A stretch of 64,000 nt of DNA, from positions 2,139,001-2,203,000 of the forward strand of contig NZ_CP139482.1 of assembly GCF_041222825.1 (NCBI RefSeq), given 5' to 3'. Source of the DNA: Candidatus Thalassolituus haligoni. GTDB lineage: Bacteria; Pseudomonadota; Gammaproteobacteria; Pseudomonadales; Oceanobacteraceae. Positions 25,915 through 34,546 of this stretch are shown here, in pieces (position 1 is the stretch's first letter; each line of letters opens with the position of its first letter). Under the pieces are notes generated by a model, which was not told the DNA's origin, searched no databases, and worked only from the letters and a program-made list of their open reading frames with translations. Position numbers and translations under genes: made by a program.

Positions 25915-27162
25915 CTAATTTACTTTTCTGTTTTTCCCACTTTCGGCGCGAACGCGATTTTCGGTTTGTACATAGACAGTATCGGTCGTTGCCATGCTTG
26001 AATGCCCTAGATCTTCAGATAGATCTTTCAGCGCACGACCGCGTTCAACCTCCATGCTGGCTCCAGTGTGTCTTAACCAGTGTGATGAGGCCTCCTTTAA
26101 TTTACGCGCATTGTCTTCACCCTCGGCTTGTTTCATATTGTCGTAAGCCATATCGAAAACGTGTTGGACAATTCGAATTAGTTGTCTGGACGTCATTCCA
26201 CCTTGACCACGAATCTTTTCTACAATGGGATGATTTTCACCTGATGACGGCAAGGGGCTCAGGCCCCGAAACTGTCGGTATCTTTTGAGATAATCCATAA
26301 AACTGTTGGGCACCGTAATATCCCGTAACTTTCGGCCTTTACCAAATATCTTTAGCCACCAGTTGCCATCGGAATCCTGCCAAAAATGGCTCATCACCGG
26401 TGTCCAGTTTGGCCGTTCAGACAGCTCTGAAACCCGCAAAAACAGGGTTTTCATGGCGGTAATCACGAACAGGCTGCGCTCGTAACTCCTGTCCTGATCG
26501 GCCAATTCCAGCGCCACATTAAACACATATTGCCACTGGGATTCAGATAAACGCCTGACTTCCTTTACTTGTGCATCTTTTATGAAATGACGGCAGTCAG
26601 GCTTAGCGATTTGAGCGGGGTTCCCATAAAGATATTCTTCATTCATTAGGTACTTATAAAACGCAATAATGGCCGTAAATGTTGCCATGAGCGTTTGCTG
26701 AGATGGCTTGTACTTCTTTTTGTCTGGAAGCTGTTCTTCCAGAGTTTTTTTGGGAAGCTGAAGCTTGAATGGCGCCCATAAAGGATTCTGTGTGTAATAA
26801 CCGTTGCGAAAAACAAACTTTTCGTGATTCGCCGTACAAATCCAGGCCACCGGCGGCTGCCAGCAAAAATCAGCGTATTCCAATATGTCGGCTTTACGCA
26901 ATTGCTCCATAGGCTTGGCCTTGAACAGAAAACCCCACAGTAAAAAACGCTCGGTTTCATTTCTGAACCGTGTAAACGTGTGTGCGGATTTGTTGCGCCC
27001 AACATAACTAAGGAACTCACGGCCCCAAGCCCAATGGTTTTGCCACCAGGACTCGCCAGACTCCAGAAACTGCTTGAGGTCTTTATATTCGCCAAAATCC
27101 AAAGATTTGAGTTCAGAGAACGCGGGATATAAAGCAATAGGTTTGGTTTGTGGGATGGCCAT
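25915..27162 (-). CDS. Tyrosine recombinase/integrase
   Basis: A 415-residue phage-type integrase. SAM-like core-binding domain in the N-terminal half; catalytic residues visible as Arg in LFLRVSELSER, HxxR in SSHWLRHTGAS, His in EDLGHSSMATTD and the nucleophile Tyr in TDTVYVQTENR. It is a different subfamily from the recombinases at 13389 and 48866. A good AAGGAGG sequence lies upstream near 27180, and a GGGTAT/ATACCC palindrome lies at about 27248-27264. It may mark a separate integration event inside the island. Confidence 0.93.
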   Translation of the reverse strand: MAIPQTKPIALYPAFSELKSLDFGEYKDLKQFLESGESWWQNHWAWGREFLSYVGRNKSAHTFTRFRNETERFLLWGFLFKAKPMEQLRKADILEYADFCWQPPVAWICTANHEKFVFRNGYYTQNPLWAPFKLQLPKKTLEEQLPDKKKYKPSQQTLMATFTAIIAFYKYLMNEEYLYGNPAQIAKPDCRHFIKDAQVKEVRRLSESQWQYVFNVALELADQDRSYERSLFVITAMKTLFLRVSELSERPNWTPVMSHFWQDSDGNWWLKIFGKGRKLRDITVPNSFMDYLKRYRQFRGLSPLPSSGENHPIVEKIRGQGGMTSRQLIRIVQHVFDMAYDNMKQAEGEDNARKLKEASSHWLRHTGASMEVERGRALKDLSEDLGHSSMATTDTVYVQTENRVRAESGKNRKVN

Positions 27163-27339
27163 AGTAAAACCTGCGATCTTAAGGAGGTACTACTTTACAG
27201 GCTTATATACACTATGTCGAATACTGAACCGTATGTGAATTAGTAAGGGGTATCTAGCATACCCTGCTTTTTATTGGGCTCAGAAAAACATTGTTCAGAG
27301 GCCTATGCAGTGCGTTTTAAGGCTACTAACAGTCCATGG

Positions 27340-27840
27340 CTATCCATATTCGTTGGGCACATTCCGAGAAAGGTCTTTACCATGAATGTCGCTTTTCCAA
27401 GTCTTTCCGTCCCGACAAAAGCCTAATTGTTTCAATATGCTCGCCATTCCTGGATTATCTGAAACTTCAGTCGATGCCATTAGATTACCTTTGCTAAATT
27501 TCTCAACCAGCATTCTTTCGCTATGCCCTTCCCAGTATTCTTTGAGGCTGTAAACATGTAACCAAGTTCCCATTCGAAATCATTTCTTAATTTTGGGAGT
27601 CCCGATTTTTGAATTGGAAAATCTGAAGATGTTTTGATTTCTATAGCACCAATTGCAACTGATTCACCATTAATTTTAGCGATACATAATATCTTGCATC
27701 TATCAGCTTTCTCAAGCAGGTTACCTTGAATCTTGCCTTGCTGCTGAATATAATCGGTAAAAATACTCCGAAATTCATCGGTAATATATTTCTTTAGAAT
27801 AATTTCATAGTTTATGCTCTTCGGTCTGTGCCAATCTCAA
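27340..27840 (-). pseudogene. GNAT acetyltransferase, frameshifted
   Basis: Two overlapping minus-strand frames together make one GNAT-like domain. The upstream frame (about 27820 to 27480) encodes KILCIAKINGESVAIGAIEIK and FEWELGYMFTASKNTGKGIAKE, the core of the acetyl-CoA fold with the GKGIA loop. The downstream frame (27573 to 27340) continues with LVEKFSKGNLMASTEVSDNPGMASILKQLGF and TWKSDIHGK, the usual C-terminal half. The shift falls near 27510. No good start codon precedes the first frame, so the 5' end may be damaged too. Probably a dead gene at the end of the Wadjet-like operon; a sequencing error is the alternative. Confidence 0.75.
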
Positions 27841-27933
27841 ACCCAAAAAACGCATGTAAAGATGTCACCTGCTGGGCCAAGTAATCCTCCGTTTAGATAT
27901 GGATAGAAATAGTGCTTCCAGTTAGATAAAATT

Positions 27934-28779
27934 TCAGCGTAGCTTCACCATTTTTAAAGGAATTCCTCGGCTGCACAAAAACTCCTGTGTTCCGGCAAAA
28001 CCACTTTCTAATATCCAGTTTGCGTACGCTTCATATTGCAATGATTTTCCCTCAAGTTCCGCCTTCATATTTGGCCTTGCTCGTAGCTGCACTTTAAAAC
28101 GATCGTGTAAGCTTGGGATTGCTTTGATTTTAGCAGGATCGGGTATTAGTGCATGAGTGAAACAGTTCCAATCATTGAGAATACCCAGTCCTGCAGGATC
28201 GGGATCGGTGAACCCGATAATTGGAATACCCTGAACTACCTGCAAAAAATCAGTCACTGATCGCGCGGTGGTATTGTGACCACGGTAAAGCACAAGCACA
28301 TGACCCAGCGCTGGTAGGTTAAAACGGTAAATAAAAATAAAGGCTTCGAAATTCTCGACAACCATACAGGCTTCATAATCACTTGGATTCAAGTATTCCT
28401 TATTCACCCGATAATCCACTTCGGGGATTACCGCGCATCGACCGTTAGCGGTTATAAGGTCTCCGCCTATCACGGTAACTGAAAGCTGTTTAGCCAGTTC
28501 CGACTCGCCCGCCCACTTGTCGTGGTGCGTGAGCTTGGTTACTTCTGTGCGATTTCCTTGTAGTGTCGTCGCTATAGGGTCATAACCACAGTGCGAAATT
28601 AAAATCTCTCGCCACTTTTTATAATCATCCCTATTAAAGATAATCTTATTTGCGCTAACTTTGCCAAGTGAAAACTCTGCTACAAGTTCTAACCATGTTC
28701 TTGTGGCTTTAATTTCGCGAGCTTGATTTTTTATAGCAGTAACAATAATGTTTACTTGCTTTTTATTTATCGAGGGCAA
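27934..28779 (-). CDS. Wadjet JetD/MksG-like Toprim nuclease subunit
   Basis: A 281-residue protein, last gene of the condensin-like operon. The C-terminal half has a Toprim layout: Glu142 in MVVENFEAF, then VLVLYRGHNTT, then GFTDPDPAGLGIL with Asp192 and Asp194, the acidic residues that bind metal in topoisomerase VI-like JetD/MksG. In Wadjet this subunit cleaves plasmid DNA extruded by the SMC motor. It is shorter than canonical JetD (about 380-400 residues), with a reduced N-terminal arm, and resembles the DUF7281 type. Its start overlaps the end of the kleisin-like gene by 13 bases. Confidence 0.78.
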   Translation of the reverse strand: MPSINKKQVNIIVTAIKNQAREIKATRTWLELVAEFSLGKVSANKIIFNRDDYKKWREILISHCGYDPIATTLQGNRTEVTKLTHHDKWAGESELAKQLSVTVIGGDLITANGRCAVIPEVDYRVNKEYLNPSDYEACMVVENFEAFIFIYRFNLPALGHVLVLYRGHNTTARSVTDFLQVVQGIPIIGFTDPDPAGLGILNDWNCFTHALIPDPAKIKAIPSLHDRFKVQLRARPNMKAELEGKSLQYEAYANWILESGFAGTQEFLCSRGIPLKMVKLR

Positions 28780-29981
28780 ATGACAACATCCTGGGCATAG
28801 TAGTTTCCGTTAAAAAACTCACCTGCCTTACCGGGGAATGTAACTTTAAAAAACGAACGATCCGAGTCACTCATTGCGGCGTATTCAGCAATTAATCCGT
28901 AAATCCAGATATCCACAGAAATGCCATCCGGAGCCATTTCAAAGCTATCGATACCACTGATACTTTGGCTTTCTTCCAGACTTTTGAAAAACACATTTCT
29001 CACTGCGTCTTTAAATGGCGTTACAACAAGAGTCTCCAATGCATTTTCTGGTGCTTCAGTTGATATGGGCACAATATCGTCTGCCGCTTCTTTTTCAACT
29101 AACTCTCTGCGAACACCGCTCACAAGATCAGCCAGATCAAGCTCCAGCATTCCATTCAATGGGTCAGGGGCACCGAACGCGTCAAGCGGCTGGACCGCCA
29201 TAAACACTACTGGAACATCGGTTTTGTCTGAATATTCTGGCAGCGCTGTAGCTGATTCTGTATCGCAATAGCGGACAAAATCATCCACCTGTTTTGCCCT
29301 GCTCTCCAGCTGGCCCAGCCTGAAAAGCATTTTATTTAGACGGTGCAGTGCATCGCTCAAGTTCTTTCTACCCTGGTCGATGGCAATCGGCAATCGCACT
29401 TGCAGTAGGCGCAGCTCCTTGTCTTGGCTGCCCAGAGCGTAGAGCGCCTCCGTGTCAATGAGCTCCAGCGATGCGATAAGCGCCTTGACCTTTTCCAGCG
29501 TGTTTTTGTTGAGCGCAATCTTGCTTGAGAGTTGCGAGACAGTGCCAAAGTCTGTATCTATTTGACGCCAAATCAGCTGCGCTTGGCCAACGATACTGTC
29601 ACACAGAGCAATCACATTGGATTCAATTTCATTTAGGTAGCCATCGGCATCTGCCCGGCTTCTTGATTGCTTTGCTGTTAGATACTGTTTAGCAAGAAAC
29701 AAAATACCTTCAATGGCTTCGCCAATGTTCGCATTCACTACCTTTAGTCGACTGGTGCGTAAACTTTGATCGAGAAGTTCTACAACTGTAGTATTTAAGC
29801 GATATCGATCACCTCCATGATCAGCAACAACAAGACGCAGTCGATCCATATCATCGATCGCGCGTGCATCCTGCTTGGTATAGCTTAGCCAGCCTTTATT
29901 CTCTTCATAGGCTGTCATAATCATCTCGCCATATTTGGCCAATGCACGGAGTACTTTTACTCCGTCATCGCGCGAGCTCAA
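28767..29981 (-). CDS. Wadjet JetA/MksF-like kleisin subunit
   Basis: A 404-residue, almost wholly helical protein with a winged-helix-like N-terminus (KVLRALAKYGEMIMTAYEENKG), a long central helical region and an acidic C-terminal domain. No enzyme motif is seen. Its place between the MksE-like and JetD-like genes, its size and helix content fit the kleisin (JetA/MksF) that bridges SMC heads. Assignment rests mainly on context. The start overlaps the upstream gene stop by 4 bases. Confidence 0.65.
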   Translation of the reverse strand: MSSRDDGVKVLRALAKYGEMIMTAYEENKGWLSYTKQDARAIDDMDRLRLVVADHGGDRYRLNTTVVELLDQSLRTSRLKVVNANIGEAIEGILFLAKQYLTAKQSRSRADADGYLNEIESNVIALCDSIVGQAQLIWRQIDTDFGTVSQLSSKIALNKNTLEKVKALIASLELIDTEALYALGSQDKELRLLQVRLPIAIDQGRKNLSDALHRLNKMLFRLGQLESRAKQVDDFVRYCDTESATALPEYSDKTDVPVVFMAVQPLDAFGAPDPLNGMLELDLADLVSGVRRELVEKEAADDIVPISTEAPENALETLVVTPFKDAVRNVFFKSLEESQSISGIDSFEMAPDGISVDIWIYGLIAEYAAMSDSDRSFFKVTFPGKAGEFFNGNYYAQDVVICPR

Positions 29982-30631
29982 AGCATCAGCTCCTGTTGTT
30001 CTTCTCTCGGCTCATCGTCCTCCGAGCCCATGCTTTCGTGTATATGGATAAAATCAAGCACGTCATACAAATACGACCACTTGCCAGTAGCGGTGTAGGT
30101 GGTAGATTTGGCTTCATTGGGCTTTAGATACTCGCCGTCTACCAGCTTCGTCATAATGTGATTGAGCTGGTCCCTGGGCGTTGCCCTAGTCGTAGCGAAG
30201 TGACCGCTTCTAACAATTTTGGCCAAATCATCCGCTAATGTTTGCGCGCCCTCGATCGCTGTAAGCAGCTCGCCCTGGCGCAGGGTATCTCCGGGTTGTA
30301 TCGACTCCTCCTTTTGCAAAGCAGACATTGCCAGCTTCAACCAGCGTACCAATGGCTCCAATTGATTTATGGTCGTGTTGAACTGCGACTTAACAGAGGA
30401 CTTTCTATCCGCGCAATCAATCGTGCTGTACGCACAGTAAAAAACATCCTCTGCACTACTTAGCTGTAATTTGCGTCCAATCTTGTTTAGGTAGTCATTT
30501 ACATTATCGCGATAAACTTCTTTTTGGAGGTAGTCAAAAGCAACCCTATCGGTGAACTCACAAATAAATCGGCCCATGAGTAAGGCCTCCACTACCGTTG
30601 AAAATACTCCTTCAGTCACATCATTGGACAT
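29978..30631 (-). CDS. Wadjet JetB/MksE-like KITE subunit
   Basis: A 217-residue protein with the MksE-type N-terminus (ALLMGRFICEFTDRVAFDYLQKEVYRDNVNDYLNKIGRKLQLSSAEDVFYCAY) and a winged-helix-like segment (TPRDQLNHIMTKLVDGEYLKPNEAKSTTYTATGKWSYLYDVLDFI). MksE/JetB dimers bind the kleisin in MukBEF-like complexes. The start lies inside the 3' end of the SMC gene (11-base overlap) and the stop overlaps the next start, so the four genes are tightly coupled. Confidence 0.75.
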   Translation of the reverse strand: MSNDVTEGVFSTVVEALLMGRFICEFTDRVAFDYLQKEVYRDNVNDYLNKIGRKLQLSSAEDVFYCAYSTIDCADRKSSVKSQFNTTINQLEPLVRWLKLAMSALQKEESIQPGDTLRQGELLTAIEGAQTLADDLAKIVRSGHFATTRATPRDQLNHIMTKLVDGEYLKPNEAKSTTYTATGKWSYLYDVLDFIHIHESMGSEDDEPREEQQELML

Positions 30632-33600
30632 CAGTCACTCCTTGGTTGTTCGCTGCGTGACGTCGTGCCTCCATTAGCGCCACTAATTTATCTTCCGGCA
30701 CCGCAATATCCACCAGCCCTACACCCTTGCGCATTTCATGTCGCTCCAAAAAGTGTTGCAACAACAAAGGGTCGGTTGTGGGGAATCCGCCAACCATCAC
30801 AATGTTGTGATCATTTAACATTTTAAATAAGCCGGCGATATTGACGGAATCAATCACGCCAAGCTCATCCACTGGCCAATGGATTCGAATACTCCAATCT
30901 CTGCACAGCATGCGCGTAATGCCAGCAAAAATTGAACATAAGATCAGGTAACTCAAGCCGTTAGAAGAGGCGTTCTCCAGATCTCGCCCATTGGTAACTG
31001 TCACTTTACGTCCATTTTCTTCTAGGGTAATGGCTAGGTCGAATACAGACTCAATACCAGTTGCTACTCTGGAGCGATGTAAAATATCGGTGACTTTAAT
31101 GAGCAAGTCGCCAAGCCTCTCCGGAGGCAGGGCTATGCCCTCATCATCCCGCCACTCGGCATAGAGCACCGCAAACTCTTCCAGGTGAGGCCAATAGTCC
31201 TGGCTATCGATGCGACTGCTTAGGCTTACATCAATGTTGCCAATAGCTTCGAAATATTGTTTTTCGCTGATCGATGCTGAAATAGCACGAGATTGCTGTT
31301 GGATCAGTTTGGAAATATGTTTGAGTCCGACATAAAAATCCTCCAACTGACCGCTGATGGTCTGGACAAATGAGCCGATGGTTTCTTTTTTCTGGGGTAG
31401 ATGTACGCCAATGAGCTCACCTATACTTTGGGTAAGATTGATATTCAGTGCATCTATATTATTGATATCGTTGGTAGCGGTCTCCGCCTTTTTACGCAGC
31501 TGCTCCCAAACCTCAGTGATCTGACTGCGGTCCCCTTGCCCGGAGATGACAGACTCCACTTTACCGACACTACTGCGCACCTCTTTCAGAGTATCATGCT
31601 GCTCCTGCAGTAGGGATTCTACATCCGCCAACACCGACTCAATTGGCCGCGGTTGATCTGCCGTTTCTTTTAACCAAGTATACTCAGCGCGCTTAAGCAT
31701 TTGGTCGCACTTTTCACTATTTTCTGTTGCCTTCGTTTTAGCGTTGCGCAGTTCGGCGTACGCGGCATTTCGCTCATCTCTTTCGGCCTTGTGTTTTCTT
31801 TCCTGCTCATTGTATTGAGCACTCAACTCGTCGGCCTTTTTACTTTCTTCTGCGCGCCTTGCTTCATACTCTGGCCGGCGTGGCCACTCATTTTTAAACC
31901 AGTGCCCGTATTCCAACACTGCTTGCTGATAGCCCCTGACTTTCACACATGTTTCTTTTGCTTCCTTTACGCGATTGATCGCTGTGTTTAAGGCTTCTTC
32001 GTCCAGCCCGTTTTGAGCGCACTGGTTTCTATACTCGTGGATAATTTCATTTAGTCTTTTCTCGTGATGACGAGTCTCCGCCTTTACCGCCTCTTGCGCG
32101 AGCGTCTCAGCCTCTGCCAACTCCGCGAGCTGGACAAGGTACTGATCATGAGCAAGTTTCAGGTTTATCGCAAACCTTTCCCTGATGTCCTCAAGTTCCT
32201 TATCAACTTGTTGCTCTAACTCCTTCAGCGACTTTTTTAACGCCTTGTGACGATCTACCGCCGCAACCTTCCTCTCGTTTGCAGCTGATTGATTTTGAGA
32301 CCTAAGCGCTCGTACTGCTTCTTTGGCTGATTGGTACTGCCGATTAGTCTGTCCCGCCTCGCGCTTTCGCTCTTCATATTGAGTTTGAGCATCGCTCAAT
32401 GCCTTGAGGGCGCCATTGTGTTCAGACACTTTGAGTTCAAGCTGCTTTTGTGCCAGATCAAGACACTCTTCTTGTTTGGCGAATCGCATCTCCTGCTCTT
32501 CAAGTGATGTGGCCCAATCAGGCTTATCCAAGCTCTCCAGTTTGAGAGTCCAACCCAAAATGCTGCCAGTGCTGTCCTCGGTATACACCGGCGATAAATC
32601 CCTCCTATCCAATAAGTCTTCCCTAATCACCTTGCCAATTGAGTTGGGCCAAGCCTCATCATGCTTGCGAAGCTCCGATAACAGGCTCCCAGACTTTGGA
32701 TTGCACAGTGCTTTTAGACGCTCCAGCTTTTCGTCTTCTTCGCTCACTTTTTTGTGGGCGCTTGTGCGCAATTGCCCGGCTTTTTCTTCGTCTTGCTTTT
32801 TCGTGGCCACAAGGCTTCTTGCTTGCTCCACTGCAGCATTGGCATCAACCAGCTTGTGCTCGAATTGGTCTCGCTCGGATTCAGCGAAGGCTTCTGTACG
32901 TTTCTCGTCTTCGCTTGGAATGATATTTAATGCTGTAAATTCTGCCTCCGTAACTTTGCCTTTGAAACTGGAGATATCGTCTGCCCGCATTTGACGGTGC
33001 TTGGTATCGGCGCGATACCGGAGGCCATCAATTTCGTTCTTTTCCTCAAGCCAGCGTTTTTCTTCGCTGTTAACAGCCATTGTTTTTTCGGCTTTGATGG
33101 CAGTGAGGCGAGTGTTCGTTTCATTGTGTCGACGCGTCTCTTTTTGCTCTAGTTCATCATAGTGAAGCTTAAGGTCGCGAACACCCTCCTCCAAAACTCG
33201 CTTGTGGTGTTCAGATTCCGATAGCGCCGCCTCAAATTCACCAAGACTGTCAAACTTGTGGAGCTTATTGAAAATATCTGCGTCAATCCAGGCTTGCTTG
33301 GCGTCATCCAAATGGTCGCGATCCTTCTCTGCGTTATCCCGCGCGTGTTCTGTATCCTGCAGCTCCATTCTGATCGCTCCGCCCTCCTCTTCCCACCTAG
33401 CCTTCAGCACATCCATGCTCGTTCTATTGCTCTGCATCGCCTTCTCTAAGGATTCAGCCAGCTCGCTTTCTTTGACAAAGTGAGCACGAAGCTCTTTTGC
33501 ACCATCTCGCAATAGCTTGCTGTTTTCTTGGTAATTGGTGCCTAGGTCAACGGCTTTACGGAACAGCTTTTCGTTTTTCTCTAAGTTCCTTAGCACGGTA

Positions 33601-34352
33601 AGCTCTGCTACGATTTCACGAACACTTTTATGAAGCTGAATTTGCGGCAACTCAATCTGATCCTCTCGCATAATTTCAGCAATCATCTGCTTAATGCCTT
33701 CCATATTGCCCCGGCGAGAAAGGATGGCGGCAGTCATTTTATTGATGTGTCCCATGGACCCTTTGGCGCCACCCAGAGAGTACATAGCGACTAGCCCAAG
33801 TAATTCTCGTGCCTGAGTGGAACGAGATACCAAACTACGGTCTCCCTGAATAACTGCTCGATAATCAATAACCGTATCTAGCTGTTTACTGTGTCCCAGC
33901 TGCAGGAGAGTCCAATGCCGCCCAAGAGCAGGACCTTCGATAAACACAGGCTCGCGGTCCTTTATCTCGCTGAAGTTTTCAACAGAAAATGGCTCATCAA
34001 GAAATCGATATGCAGGTTTCGTCCCCGAGGCGTGGCGATAGGCAACAGCACACTTAAGTCCGCGCGCGGTCATGTATTCAAAGATGATCAAGCTAGTGGG
34101 ACGAGCTAGGTAGTAGTCCGTAAAACTGGTTTTTTTACCAACTCGCTCAACCAGCTCGATAGGGGTGGCCCCATAAAAAAAGGGCACGAGCTTCAGCAGT
34201 GTTGTTTTGCCAGACCCATTGCTGCCACTGATATTTGCGTGACCAGATAGCTTCACCTCCATCCGCTTGCGAGCTATATGCGCATCGATACAGATAATTC
34301 TTTGCAATCCTGCTGCTTGTGAACCTGGCGATGGTGGTTCATCTTTTGTCAT
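30621..34352 (-). CDS. Wadjet JetC/MksB-like SMC ATPase
   Basis: A 1243-residue SMC-like ATPase: Walker A GSNGSGKT at residues 43-50, about 850 residues of coiled coil between about 230 and 1080, and the C-terminal head with a signature-like SSNGLSYLILC and Walker B IRIHWPVDELG. It resembles the MukB/MksB and DUF3584 group rather than classical SMC or Rad50 (no zinc hook). In Wadjet the equivalent motor extrudes DNA loops and senses small circles. It is the first gene of the four-gene set, the reverse of the usual jetA-B-C-D order. A seven-codon ORF with its own AGGAG overlaps the start. Confidence 0.8.
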   Translation of the reverse strand: MTKDEPPSPGSQAAGLQRIICIDAHIARKRMEVKLSGHANISGSNGSGKTTLLKLVPFFYGATPIELVERVGKKTSFTDYYLARPTSLIIFEYMTARGLKCAVAYRHASGTKPAYRFLDEPFSVENFSEIKDREPVFIEGPALGRHWTLLQLGHSKQLDTVIDYRAVIQGDRSLVSRSTQARELLGLVAMYSLGGAKGSMGHINKMTAAILSRRGNMEGIKQMIAEIMREDQIELPQIQLHKSVREIVAELTVLRNLEKNEKLFRKAVDLGTNYQENSKLLRDGAKELRAHFVKESELAESLEKAMQSNRTSMDVLKARWEEEGGAIRMELQDTEHARDNAEKDRDHLDDAKQAWIDADIFNKLHKFDSLGEFEAALSESEHHKRVLEEGVRDLKLHYDELEQKETRRHNETNTRLTAIKAEKTMAVNSEEKRWLEEKNEIDGLRYRADTKHRQMRADDISSFKGKVTEAEFTALNIIPSEDEKRTEAFAESERDQFEHKLVDANAAVEQARSLVATKKQDEEKAGQLRTSAHKKVSEEDEKLERLKALCNPKSGSLLSELRKHDEAWPNSIGKVIREDLLDRRDLSPVYTEDSTGSILGWTLKLESLDKPDWATSLEEQEMRFAKQEECLDLAQKQLELKVSEHNGALKALSDAQTQYEERKREAGQTNRQYQSAKEAVRALRSQNQSAANERKVAAVDRHKALKKSLKELEQQVDKELEDIRERFAINLKLAHDQYLVQLAELAEAETLAQEAVKAETRHHEKRLNEIIHEYRNQCAQNGLDEEALNTAINRVKEAKETCVKVRGYQQAVLEYGHWFKNEWPRRPEYEARRAEESKKADELSAQYNEQERKHKAERDERNAAYAELRNAKTKATENSEKCDQMLKRAEYTWLKETADQPRPIESVLADVESLLQEQHDTLKEVRSSVGKVESVISGQGDRSQITEVWEQLRKKAETATNDINNIDALNINLTQSIGELIGVHLPQKKETIGSFVQTISGQLEDFYVGLKHISKLIQQQSRAISASISEKQYFEAIGNIDVSLSSRIDSQDYWPHLEEFAVLYAEWRDDEGIALPPERLGDLLIKVTDILHRSRVATGIESVFDLAITLEENGRKVTVTNGRDLENASSNGLSYLILCSIFAGITRMLCRDWSIRIHWPVDELGVIDSVNIAGLFKMLNDHNIVMVGGFPTTDPLLLQHFLERHEMRKGVGLVDIAVPEDKLVALMEARRHAANNQGVTDVQ

Positions 34353-34546
34353 TGAGCTGCATACCTGTTGCTCCTATTGTTCGAAAACGCGTGCAAATAA
34401 GTAAGTACAAATTGAAAAAGGAGGAATTATGGTGTGAGCTGCCATGGACGCATAGCGCCGACTCAAACCCCGGCCAACAGTTAAGCGTCGAATGAGAGTC
34501 AATTATTCGCCTTACCAATCTGAAGAAAAGGTAATCGCATCGCAAA

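Noticed and set aside
27248..27264. GGGTAT/ATACCC palindrome as recombinase core site
   Set aside because: Arms of only six bases and no second copy; it may be a regulator site but cannot be supported further.
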